Of a DNA stretch of 47,803 bases, positions 32,495 to 40,938 are shown in pieces. The notes under the pieces were generated by a model that searched no databases, was not told the DNA's origin, and saw only the letters and a list, made by a program, of their open reading frames with translations. Where the stretch lies: assembly GCA_025354985.1 (NCBI GenBank), contig JANXLU010000014.1, forward strand, positions 1 through 47,803, written 5' to 3'. The DNA is from Chloroflexota bacterium. Its GTDB lineage: Bacteria > Chloroflexota > Anaerolineae > J036 > Brachytrichaceae. Both the position numbers and the translations under genes were made by a program. Within the stretch, counting starts at the first letter, position 1. Every line of letters begins with the position of its first letter.

Positions 32495-32943
32495 GTTGGG
32501 GAAGCCGGATAAGGCTCGCGAAACGAGGATCGGTCCGCGTTTAACGCGTGTTGCAACAACGCAAGCGTCTCGCGTTGCTCGCGCGTTTCATCGGCGGTAC
32601 CGTTTGCAAGCGCATCCAACTGATCAATAACGATCCTGTGGCGACGCATACGCTCGTCGGAATCAGTCAAGTAGTGTTGCGCGCGCAACGCAGCTTCGGC
32701 ATCGCCGGAAAACAATTCCAACAATTCCGGTTTCGGAGATTCAACCGTGGCGGACCAACTCAGCGAACCGTTTTTTGTGCGGAGCGCAAGAATCTCATCC
32801 TTGTTGACAAGAATTTTGCGCTCCGCATGGCGTGCGGAGATCGTGCCCGAACGGGCCAATTGCCGCACGTATTCCACGTTGTAACCCGTGGTTTGCGCCG
32901 CATCCTTCACGGTGACCCAGTTTTGCGCTTGTGTGGTTGTCAT
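32491..32943 (-). CDS. HTH (excisionase-like) antitoxin
   Basis: A 150-residue protein with an N-terminal helix-turn-helix/excisionase-like domain (WVTVKDAAQTTGYNVEYVRQLARSGTISARHAERKILVNKDEILAL). A helical C-terminal region, rich in Glu and Arg (about 85-140), probably wraps the toxin. The start at 32943 has a GGGGG ribosome site 8 nt upstream; a longer frame from 32976 is possible. It overlaps the PIN gene by 4 nt. The upstream region carries repeated TAGCAC words that may be its operator. Confidence 0.78.
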   Translation of the reverse strand: MTTTQAQNWVTVKDAAQTTGYNVEYVRQLARSGTISARHAERKILVNKDEILALRTKNGSLSWSATVESPKPELLELFSGDAEAALRAQHYLTDSDERMRRHRIVIDQLDALANGTADETREQRETLALLQHALNADRSSFREPYPASPT

Positions 32944-32964
32944 GGTGGAACCCCCGGAACCGAC

Positions 32965-32988
32965 ACTATAGCACAATCTAGCACTATA
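32965..32988 (-). promoter_or_regulatory. TA-module operator candidate
   Basis: Two TAGCAC repeats start at 32969 and 32979, exactly 10 bp apart (one helical turn), bracketed by CTATA-type flanks that also contain TATAGT -10-like sequence on the minus strand. It lies 22 nt upstream of the HTH antitoxin start, consistent with autoregulation. Confidence 0.45.
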
Positions 32989-33000
32989 TTGCGCAGTTTA

Positions 33001-33047
33001 TGGAGCGCGGGCAAGATGCCCGATGTAATCACCGGCACCGCGCTCCA
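33001..33047 (-). terminator. Hairpin 3' of the GH16 gene
   Basis: TGGAGCGCGG (33001-33010) pairs with CCGCGCTCCA (33038-33047), and an alternative inner hairpin CGGGC-AAGAT-GCCCG (33008-33022) also exists. It directly follows the GH16 stop and may be its transcript end or an interspersed GC hairpin repeat. Confidence 0.5.
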
Positions 33048-33052
33048 TTCCT

Positions 33053-36000
33053 TTACGGCGCCTCCACGGAGCCGACGTCACAATGCGGGCCTTGCGGGCG
33101 GGTCACCCCGCGTTGATCGGTAGCCGGGCAGATGGCATCGTCAGCGGCGTCGCGGGCCGGGCTGCCAGTCAGAAGAGCATGGGTGAGGGTGGGCCCGCCG
33201 TTGTTGGCAAGCGGCCCGACCATGGCATCACCCACGATTTGGTCACTGGCCACCGGGTTGCAACTGGCATCCTGCACCACGTTATGCCCACCCGAAGTCA
33301 TGATCACGCTGCCCGCAGTATGCCACTCACAGGCATACCAATGATTGCCGGTGACGATTGAATTGGTCAGTTTCAGACTTGGAACAAAGGCGCTGAACGA
33401 ACCCACAAAGATCGCGGATGGCGCCCAGTCCGGGCCGATGTTATTGGCAATGGTCGAGTTCGAAATGTCCACGCTGCCATCGGTGCCAAACAGAGCACCA
33501 CCGTGCCAGCCCGTGGACTGGTTGCCGCTGACCGTGCTGTTGTCGATCTTCACAATGCCCAGGGTGCGCAAGCCGCCGCCCACATCGTTGGAAACGTTGC
33601 CGCTGACGGTGCTGCGGATGATCGTGGTCGTGGTGTTGAAGAAGGAGTAAATGCCCCCACCCGACCAGCGCGCCTGGTTGCCCGCCACGGTGCTGTCGAC
33701 CAACATCAAGCTCGACCCGCCACCGTTATAGATGCCACCGCCACCCTGCCAAAAGTCCCCGGCGTTGGTCGCCATGGTGTTGCTGAGCACGGCCACATGA
33801 TCCAGCGTGAGCGCGCCATTGTTCAGCACCCCGCCGGCGAGCTGATAGCCGTAGCCTTTGGCCAGCGTGAGGTTGCGCACGGTCGCGCTGATCCCGGCAT
33901 TTACTTCGAGCACGCGCACCGCGCCTCCACCGCTAACAGTCAGCCCGGGCGCGCCCGCGCCATCCACAGTCACGTTCTTGGCGAGGTTCAGCGCGCTCAC
34001 GTTGGTGATCGTGCCGCCCGCCAGCGCCGGTGCAAAATGCACGGTGCCTCCCACGCACACGCTCGCCAGCTTGGCACGCAACGAGCCCGGACCGCTGTCG
34101 GCAGTGTTGGTCACAGTGGTGTCCATCGGGCAGGTCAATCGGATTTGATCCAGCATCACCGGGGTAGTGCGCGGTCCGCGTACGGTCACATTTAGCGCCG
34201 TCACGCCAGCCAGGTCGAGGGTGTGCCCGTCCTCGCCCGTGAAGGAACCAAATGGCAGGGTGATCTTGCGCCAGCCGGCAAAGTCATCCTTGAAGCTGGC
34301 CTGGAACGTGTCGGACTTCTGGCGCGCCTGAAACACGCGCACATAGTCAAACGAGGTGGTCTGCGGGAAGGTGACATCGGCGCCAACCGGGCCGCCAAAG
34401 TTGCCGCCCACCGCCACGTTCATCAGGATGAAGAATGGCTTGTTAAACACCCAGCGCTTGCCGGCCAGGAATGCATCGGCGGGCGTGGCGGTGAAATAGG
34501 GCGCGCCGTCCACCAGCCAGGTGATCTTGTTTGGCTGCCACTCAACCGCGAACACGTGATAGTCATCCGCCAGTGGCTTCGCCAGGTCGATCGTGCCACC
34601 ATAGCTGGCCCCGCCGGAATAGCCCGGGCCATGGATGGTGCCAAACAGCTTGTTGGGCAGGCGTCCCACGTTTTCCATGATGTCGATCTCGCCCGACAAC
34701 GGCCAGGGCGCCTGATCGATGTCGGTCCCAAGCATCCAGAACGCCGGCCACAAACCGGCGCCGCGCGCAATCTTGATGCGCGCCTCCACCCGACCATACG
34801 CCACTTCAAAGCGCTTCTGGGTGAGCAGCCGCGCGGAGGTGTATTGGCACGGACCATAATAACAATTCAAGCTGCCGTCAGCCTGCTTGGTGGTGATATT
34901 CAGGTGACCCCGGCCATCGGTGGCCGCGTTTGCCGCGCCGTCGGTATAGGTCTCCAGCTCACTGTTGCCCCAGCCCGGGTTACCAATGCCGGTGCCATCA
35001 CCAAGGTCGCGCCCCCAAACCTGTTGATCCGGCGCAGTGCCGGCTTTGCCGTCAAATTCGTCGCTCCAGACCAGCTTCCACTTGGAAGAGTCGGTGATCA
35101 CGCCGCGTGCATTGGTCAGGCTGACATCGACGCCGCGGTTTGTGCGCGCGCCGTAATACCAGAAGCTGAGCCCGGAAGCGTCGCTCCAATCCTGGGCGAT
35201 GGGGAACGTCCGGCCAAATTGCAGGCCATCGCCCCGCTCTTTGCCGATGGCTTGCAACACGTGCTCATAGGCGCCCTGCCCCGGAAGCGCCAGCGGCGCT
35301 CCCGCGGCGATCTCTGGGTTGCTCAGCGTCACGCTGTCATCCGCGTGCCACAGATACGGCGGGGTCTCAAAGTCATCCAGCAGCGCCGCATCGTATGGCT
35401 CGTTGTCCAGAATATCGACCCTGGCAGACGGCGGGGTGCCCAGCGACGCGCCACCTGTCGGGTTGGACAGCTCCACCACAACACCGCGCTCGCCCTGATA
35501 CTTTTGGTCGTCGATTGTCTGCACATTAAAGGATTGCTGGGTCACGCCGGGCGCAAACGTCAGCATGCCCGAGACCGGGGTGTAATCCCGATTGGGGATG
35601 GCCGGGCCGGAGGTGGTGGCAAAGTTAACCGTGACCGTGGTGGTCACCGGTTTGCTCAGCTTGGCCGTAACCACGGCCGCTGCGCCCTCCACCACCTTGT
35701 ATTCATTGGTCGAGAGACCAACCTTGAGCGGGCGCACTGGCGCCACGCCATAGACCGAGACATCGTCCACGAAATAGGTCTGTGGGCTGGCGGTAGTCAC
35801 CGTGCCAAGCGCCCATCCATGCACTTCGGTGAGGCCAAAGCCATCGTTGGGCGCGCCATTGCCGATCTCCTTGCGAACCAAATTGGCGAACGGAATCTTT
35901 AGCAACTGCCAGCCGCTAAAGTTGTCTGGAATAGTGATCGACCAGCGCTCGGCGTCATCCTTGGTGCTGCCGGGGTTGCGGTTGTCCAACACGTCCAGAA

Positions 36001-36424
36001 ACAGTGAGGTGCCGCTGTTGTTGCCATACAGCCAGAACGAAATACCCTCATACGCGCTCCAGTCCTGGGTCACCCAGGTGTTGACCGCACCGTTCTCAAA
36101 GCCGTGGGTAAAGCCCGCATAAGACACCACGTTTACAGTCATCTGCAGCACGTGGTTGCCCGCCGCCGAGCCCGGCACCGGCGCCGGGGGCGCGGTTACC
36201 GTGCTGATCGCCCCGGTGGTGGCGGCGTTGGAATCCTGAAACGTATTGAACCCGATGGCGATGGCGTTGCCATCCACGCCGGCGGGCAGACCGGTCTCGA
36301 AGTCATCGACCAGCGGCAGCGCGGCGGCGAGAGCCGGGCGGATCAGTCCGGCAGGGACGATCATTAGGTTGGCCATCAGGCTGATCGCCAGTGGCAGGGC
36401 ACGCAGTAGATTGGGTTTCTTCAT
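33053..36424 (-). CDS. Secreted multidomain GH16 glycosidase
   Basis: A 1123-residue secreted enzyme. The signal peptide is at 1-34 (cleavage near ALAAA). Residues 36-226 form a CIA30/CBM11-like beta-sandwich. Residues 232-342 are a Calx-beta domain (PNRDYTPVSGMLTFAPG, VDILDNE). Residues about 347-440 begin a second CBM-like domain. A GH16 module (about 445-699) has the retaining catalytic signature E579-I-D581-I-M-E584, so it should cleave beta-1,3/1,4-glucans, agar, carrageenan or similar. After it, 703-764 completes the second CBM fold. Residues 765-1123 are a right-handed beta-helix rich in NST/G turns. GGAAA precedes the ATG. It is probably cell-surface or extracellular, for polysaccharide breakdown. 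Confidence 0.92.
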   Translation of the reverse strand: MKKPNLLRALPLAISLMANLMIVPAGLIRPALAAALPLVDDFETGLPAGVDGNAIAIGFNTFQDSNAATTGAISTVTAPPAPVPGSAAGNHVLQMTVNVVSYAGFTHGFENGAVNTWVTQDWSAYEGISFWLYGNNSGTSLFLDVLDNRNPGSTKDDAERWSITIPDNFSGWQLLKIPFANLVRKEIGNGAPNDGFGLTEVHGWALGTVTTASPQTYFVDDVSVYGVAPVRPLKVGLSTNEYKVVEGAAAVVTAKLSKPVTTTVTVNFATTSGPAIPNRDYTPVSGMLTFAPGVTQQSFNVQTIDDQKYQGERGVVVELSNPTGGASLGTPPSARVDILDNEPYDAALLDDFETPPYLWHADDSVTLSNPEIAAGAPLALPGQGAYEHVLQAIGKERGDGLQFGRTFPIAQDWSDASGLSFWYYGARTNRGVDVSLTNARGVITDSSKWKLVWSDEFDGKAGTAPDQQVWGRDLGDGTGIGNPGWGNSELETYTDGAANAATDGRGHLNITTKQADGSLNCYYGPCQYTSARLLTQKRFEVAYGRVEARIKIARGAGLWPAFWMLGTDIDQAPWPLSGEIDIMENVGRLPNKLFGTIHGPGYSGGASYGGTIDLAKPLADDYHVFAVEWQPNKITWLVDGAPYFTATPADAFLAGKRWVFNKPFFILMNVAVGGNFGGPVGADVTFPQTTSFDYVRVFQARQKSDTFQASFKDDFAGWRKITLPFGSFTGEDGHTLDLAGVTALNVTVRGPRTTPVMLDQIRLTCPMDTTVTNTADSGPGSLRAKLASVCVGGTVHFAPALAGGTITNVSALNLAKNVTVDGAGAPGLTVSGGGAVRVLEVNAGISATVRNLTLAKGYGYQLAGGVLNNGALTLDHVAVLSNTMATNAGDFWQGGGGIYNGGGSSLMLVDSTVAGNQARWSGGGIYSFFNTTTTIIRSTVSGNVSNDVGGGLRTLGIVKIDNSTVSGNQSTGWHGGALFGTDGSVDISNSTIANNIGPDWAPSAIFVGSFSAFVPSLKLTNSIVTGNHWYACEWHTAGSVIMTSGGHNVVQDASCNPVASDQIVGDAMVGPLANNGGPTLTHALLTGSPARDAADDAICPATDQRGVTRPQGPHCDVGSVEAP

Positions 36425-36494
36425 GGATTTCCTTTTATACGTCCGAGGTTCTGACCGGATTGTGCGGCTGTTTGTATATTAGCATTGCGGTAGC

Positions 36495-36637
36495 GGTAGG
36501 GGCTAAGCATTCGCTGCACTACCTTTGGACGCACAACGTATCGGCGAATGCTTCGCCCTTTGCAACGCGCGCGGGCGAAGCATTGGCAATTTCGCACGGG
36601 CGATCATGAGTACGGTGGCCAATGCTTAGCCCCTACC
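36495..36637. repeat. MITE-like element with 17-bp terminal inverted repeats
   Basis: GGTAGGGGCTAAGCATT at 36495-36511 is the perfect reverse complement of 36621-36637, bounding 143 bp of noncoding DNA. Inside are palindromic words GGCGAA-TGC-TTCGCC and GGGCGAAGCATTGGC, so the whole element can fold into a nested hairpin. The right half recurs at 44425-44497 with one mismatch. It has no coding capacity. A non-autonomous mobile element is the likeliest reading, and a transcribed structured repeat is an alternative. Confidence 0.75.
36520..36558. repeat. 39-bp direct repeat, copy 1 (inside MITE-like element)
   Basis: A 39-bp word starting TACCTTTGGACGCACAACG and ending GCTTCGCCC, repeated exactly at 36643-36681. 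Confidence 0.9.
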
Positions 36638-36642
36638 AGCAT

Positions 36643-36712
36643 TACCTTTGGACGCACAACGTATCGGCGAATGCTTCGCCCGGATCGCCAATGCGCGCGG
36701 GCGAAGCTTTCA
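36643..36712. repeat. Partial second copy of the MITE-like element
   Basis: The exact 39-bp repeat (36643-36681) is followed by GCGCGCGGGCGAAGC-like sequence of the element's middle, but the right terminal repeat is missing. It abuts the phosphoesterase gene. The rest of 36425-36760 is the GH16 promoter region and plain spacer with no gene. Confidence 0.75.
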
Positions 36713-36760
36713 TAGATCACAGTCAGGGTAGGTTGAGTTGATTGGTTCATGAATTAGCGG

Positions 36761-39700
36761 ATGGTAATCGGCCGGGGGCCGCAATACAATAACAGCAGAC
36801 CTAGTCTGGAGGACCCAAACATCGCAAACCTAAAGAACATTCACATCGCGTTCCATACCTATGATGATGATCTAAACGACGACACCACCCTCCACATCTT
36901 CATAAAAAACCGCCGGGCGGCAAAGCTGCGTGGCGATTCCGCGTTCACCTCGGTGGGTGCCAGCAGCTACATCGCAAACAAGCTCGCGTTCGAGGAACAC
37001 AAACTGGACGATCTCAAGGGCCCATCAGAGTTCAACCCGTATCTCGCGTTCTTAGAAAACGCCACCGGCGGCAACGGCTTTGGAAACGACTCGGACCACG
37101 AATTCGACATACCGCTGCGGGGACACGTGATTCCGCTTGAGGAAGTGGTTCTGCCCGTGGTGAACATCCATATCCTGCCCGAGGGCAAGGACCGCTGGAT
37201 TTTCGATTACACCATCACGTTCACCTTTGACAATGGCCTGGCGTTCTCAGCACGCTCGAACGTCAACGGCGTGAGCGGCATCATCCTGGATCAGGACAAC
37301 CACGATTACGCCGGCATCTGCATCGAGAACCCGCACGTGCCATTGCCGGCCGCCCCAAAGCCAGACACCGCCGCCGTGCTCACCAACGCCGTAATCGAGT
37401 TTTACACGCACAACGATAACAAAAACGACAACACCCATGTGAATATCCATGTGGTCAATCGCCTGAACACCAATGCGAGCACGGACATCGCCATCGCGCT
37501 TGACGTGCTGCCCGGCCAGGAGTTCGCCGACCCATCGTTCCACTCCGTCGAGCTAACACTGTCCTCCAAAAACATCCGCCTGCAAGACATGGTGCTCCCG
37601 GTGGTGAACATCAACATCGTGCAAAATGACGATGACCGGTGGATATTCGATTACCGGATCACCTTCTTCTTTAAAGACCTCACTGTTTCGCCGGCGATTG
37701 TTTACGAGCCCTTCTCCTCCACCACATCCGGTGTGATCCTCGATCAGACGCATCACAAACACACCGGCGCGTATTCCGGCCGAGCGTTCCCCACCTTTGC
37801 CGCGCCGCCCGCGCGCATGACGCCGCTGGCCATCGATCATGTGTTCAATCCCAAGTTCGTTCCGCTCGGCTACATCGCACAGAAACTCGATGACTTCATC
37901 AACCTCAGACAAAACGCGCCCTTAAAAAGGATTCGCCTGCACAACACCGGGCGCTTTGGCGATCCACTCCCCGAGACCTATGTAGATGTGCAATCGATCG
38001 ATGCCAATCCGCCCGCGCCGCGCACGGCCACCCCGAATCTTTTTCACATGGACACCAAATACAACAGCGCGCCCGCTTCGCTTGGCCAGCTGTTTGCCTT
38101 TGCCGGATTGGGTGACTCGTATTTCAACGACGTCAACAGCCAGACCATCAAGGCCACGGTGAATGCCGGCAGCGCCACGCCATTTCAGATCGTGGTGGAA
38201 TTCGAAACCGATGGCCCCGAAGAAGTGATCGGCGGCGGCACGCTCAGCGTCAGCGGCGCGGATATTACGAGTTTCAGCATCACCGTGCTGCTCACCCTGG
38301 ACTTCGACGAGGGCAACAACCGGGTGGACCTGATGTCGTGGGTGGATGAAATCAACAAGATCGACGACGATGATGACAAGTCCAACCGCATCGGCGATTT
38401 CATCCAGGTGCGCGTGCAGGCCGGCGCCAGCGACTTTGGCGGCACCATCCAAAAGACCATGCGCGAGAAAATCTTCAACCGGCTGTCCACACCGGATAAC
38501 ATCACCATGGTCTCTCCGCGGGATGGGCTAAACGCCACCGCCAATTCCTGGTTTATGGGCGGGATCATCCAAAGCGGCAACCCCGTGGCGGCCATCACGC
38601 TGAATGACAAAACACACCCCGGCCTCTATCCAAACACCTGCCGGCTGATCGCCGCCCGGGTGGAAGGCGACAACCTGAAGCTCAACTACATCGGCCCGCC
38701 AAGCAGTTTTGTCTTTCAGCAGCCCGCGGATTGGCCAACCGCGAACAAGCCAAACCCCAAGTTCGATTTCTCCCCCGGCACGTTGGCGAACATTGACCAC
38801 ATCGTGGTGCTGACGATGGAGAACCGCAGTTTCGATCACATGCTCGGCTACCTGAGCCTGCCCGAGAGCATGGGCGGGTTGCACCGCAGCGATGTGGACG
38901 GGCTCAAGGGTAACGAGTTCAACCTGTTAAACGGCCTGAAGTGCCCGATCTTCCGCTTTAAGCCGGGCGAGACAATTTTCTCGCCGGATCCACCGCACGA
39001 CACCGAGCCGGTGTCGCTTGCCATCAACGGTGGCAGGATGGATGGCTTCGCACAAAGCTACGCCGGGCTGCGCGGCAACGCCATGGGCCCAAACATCATG
39101 GGCTATCACACCGCAGACACCATACCGGTCTATGACGCGCTAGCCCGTGATTTTGCCATCGGCCAGCGCTGGTTCGCGGCGCATCCCGGACCCACGTTTT
39201 GCAATCGTTTCTACGAGCTCACCGGCCGCCTAAACATCGACCCCTGGGGTTTCTGGGAATACAGCAACTCCAGCCCACTGGTGCCCGTGTTCACCGACAC
39301 CATCTTCGATCACCTGACGAAGGCCGGGGTGTCATGGAAATATTTCGAGAGCTTCTACTGCTTCCTGCGTTTCTTTGACCGCCACACCTACGACAGCACA
39401 AATATCGCCACCTTTGGCGATCCCGTAGCCGGCTTCGAGGCGCTGGCGCGATCGGGCAACCTGCCCTCCGTTTCGTATATTGATCCGCACTTTATCGAGC
39501 TTCCGCCCGATGGCAATTGTGACGGCCCGCCGGCAGACGTCAAGGAAGGCCAAAAGTTGGTGCGCCGCATCGTTGAGGCGGTGGTCGCCAGCCCGAAGTG
39601 GGACAAGACACTCCTTATCATCACCTATGACGAGCATGGTGGGTTCTTTGACCACGTGCCGCCGTCAACAGCCACGAAGGTCGCACCAGAGCTCCTGCCC

Positions 39701-40573
39701 ACGCATGGCGTGCGCGTCCCCACCTTCGTCATCTCGCCCTGGGTGCCTTCTGGCTCTGTCTTTGGCCGCGATGGTCAGGGTGTGGTCGGGCATGGGGGCG
39801 CTGGCGGGCCTGGCGTCGGAACGTCGCACGCTGCCAGCGCCACGCCCGAGGCTGCCGAATCCGGCTCCCCGGACGAGGCAGCCGCTGACGCCCGCCTTAT
39901 CCCGCTCTTCGCCCCGGTGCACTACGACCACACCTCCATCCTCAAAACCATCGCCCGCCGCTTTATGAGCGCGAACCCGCCCTACATGGGCGCGCGCTAT
40001 GCCGCCGCCCGGGACCTCTCCGGCGTCGTCACCAACACCGCGCGGCCCGCCCAGTTCCGCCCCTTTATCGCTTACACCCTCGCGTATGGCGCGCTGAACC
40101 TTACCGTGCCGGGCACGGTCGCGCGCCCGAACATCAGCACGCTCGACAAAACCCCGGATCAGGAATTCCGCTTTGAAGACGCCGGTGGAGGCTTCTTCTT
40201 CCTGCGCACCGAGCATGGTCTATATCTCACCGTGGACGTTCCACTACTTGCCAACACCGGCCCGGGCGCCACTCTCGCCATCAAGCAAGACGTCAAATAC
40301 CCCGCCGGCGGCGCCACCCCGCGCAGCCGGGACTTCCAGCGTTGGAAGCTCGTTACGGGCGGCATATCAATCTTCAATCGAGACTTGTTCACCATCTCCA
40401 GCGCCGCCTTCCCGGGCAAAACGCTTCAGCCCTCCGGCAATGTCATTGCCGCCGGCACGCCAATCGTAATCGCCGATCCCACCCCAGTTCATGTCATCAA
40501 CCAGCTCCACAACCCCTGGCATGTCACGTCGCCGCTGCTGGGAGGCGGCGGCATCGTCGTGGGGCACCCGTAA
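36761..40573 (+). CDS. Large phosphoesterase (phospholipase C / AcpA-like) with novel N-terminal repeats
   Basis: A 1270-residue protein. Two related beta-rich repeats occupy about 24-187 and 206-337; both contain LPVVNI(H/N)I followed by DRWIFDY-x-ITF and G(I/V)ILDQ. A linker (350-670) follows. The catalytic PF04185 domain (about 676-1075) has MENRSFDHMLG (686-696), PHDTEP (745-750), the YDEHGGFFDHV motif (956-966) and YDHTSILKTI. Residues about 1004-1045 are a Gly/Ala/Pro/Ser-rich insertion. The last 130 residues look like a beta-trefoil/RICIN-type module (FFLRTEHGLYLTVDV, RDFQRWKL). Family members are metal-dependent phospholipases C or acid phosphatases. A stop lies just upstream, and no signal peptide or Shine-Dalgarno is visible. 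Confidence 0.85.
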   Translation: MVIGRGPQYNNSRPSLEDPNIANLKNIHIAFHTYDDDLNDDTTLHIFIKNRRAAKLRGDSAFTSVGASSYIANKLAFEEHKLDDLKGPSEFNPYLAFLENATGGNGFGNDSDHEFDIPLRGHVIPLEEVVLPVVNIHILPEGKDRWIFDYTITFTFDNGLAFSARSNVNGVSGIILDQDNHDYAGICIENPHVPLPAAPKPDTAAVLTNAVIEFYTHNDNKNDNTHVNIHVVNRLNTNASTDIAIALDVLPGQEFADPSFHSVELTLSSKNIRLQDMVLPVVNINIVQNDDDRWIFDYRITFFFKDLTVSPAIVYEPFSSTTSGVILDQTHHKHTGAYSGRAFPTFAAPPARMTPLAIDHVFNPKFVPLGYIAQKLDDFINLRQNAPLKRIRLHNTGRFGDPLPETYVDVQSIDANPPAPRTATPNLFHMDTKYNSAPASLGQLFAFAGLGDSYFNDVNSQTIKATVNAGSATPFQIVVEFETDGPEEVIGGGTLSVSGADITSFSITVLLTLDFDEGNNRVDLMSWVDEINKIDDDDDKSNRIGDFIQVRVQAGASDFGGTIQKTMREKIFNRLSTPDNITMVSPRDGLNATANSWFMGGIIQSGNPVAAITLNDKTHPGLYPNTCRLIAARVEGDNLKLNYIGPPSSFVFQQPADWPTANKPNPKFDFSPGTLANIDHIVVLTMENRSFDHMLGYLSLPESMGGLHRSDVDGLKGNEFNLLNGLKCPIFRFKPGETIFSPDPPHDTEPVSLAINGGRMDGFAQSYAGLRGNAMGPNIMGYHTADTIPVYDALARDFAIGQRWFAAHPGPTFCNRFYELTGRLNIDPWGFWEYSNSSPLVPVFTDTIFDHLTKAGVSWKYFESFYCFLRFFDRHTYDSTNIATFGDPVAGFEALARSGNLPSVSYIDPHFIELPPDGNCDGPPADVKEGQKLVRRIVEAVVASPKWDKTLLIITYDEHGGFFDHVPPSTATKVAPELLPTHGVRVPTFVISPWVPSGSVFGRDGQGVVGHGGAGGPGVGTSHAASATPEAAESGSPDEAAADARLIPLFAPVHYDHTSILKTIARRFMSANPPYMGARYAAARDLSGVVTNTARPAQFRPFIAYTLAYGALNLTVPGTVARPNISTLDKTPDQEFRFEDAGGGFFFLRTEHGLYLTVDVPLLANTGPGATLAIKQDVKYPAGGATPRSRDFQRWKLVTGGISIFNRDLFTISSAAFPGKTLQPSGNVIAAGTPIVIADPTPVHVINQLHNPWHVTSPLLGGGGIVVGHP

Positions 40574-40582
40574 GGCACGGGT
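40566..40582 (+). terminator. Weak hairpin at the phosphoesterase stop
   Basis: ACCCGT-AAGGC-ACGGGT followed by TT, overlapping the stop codon. A 6-bp stem only. Confidence 0.35.
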
Positions 40583-40938
40583 TTGACCGCAACATTGCCG
40601 AGGCGCGCGCGGTGCTGCTGGGTCCGGCCTGGGAGGGGGGCAGGCATTGGTCGCTGGATGAGGCGGGGGCAGTTTGTTTGCGGCAATGAACCACTGGCGG
40701 GCCGGGTCTTGCAGCGAGATGGATGCGGAATAGAGGGTGCCAGATTCGACCAATCTAGTCGTTCCAAGGGTAAAAGTGTGTCCGCAGACATGCGCTTAGT
40801 TGCCGGGGCGGAGATTCGCATCCAGCATTGAGCGTCGCCATCTGCGCGATGCCCGCCGCATCTTTGCAACGATTATCAGATTGGCGGGTGACTTTGACCT
40901 GGCCGGCATAAAACAATACGCGGGCGTACGCCTGCAAA
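40574..40938. other. Gene-free spacer between convergent genes
   Basis: About 365 bp between the phosphoesterase and the AI-2E transporter gene. Short open frames exist on both strands, but none has a recognisable domain, start signal or plausible composition. Apart from the small hairpin at its left edge I see no repeat, promoter or RNA gene. Confidence 0.6.

Noticed and set aside
34223-35902. 559-residue plus-strand ORF
   Set aside because: A long shadow of the GC-rich GH16 gene on the opposite strand, with Arg/His/Gly-rich composition and no domain.
40367-40753. Minus-strand 128-residue ORF overlapping the phosphoesterase end
   Set aside because: Pro/Ala-rich composition, overlap with a convincing gene and no start signal.
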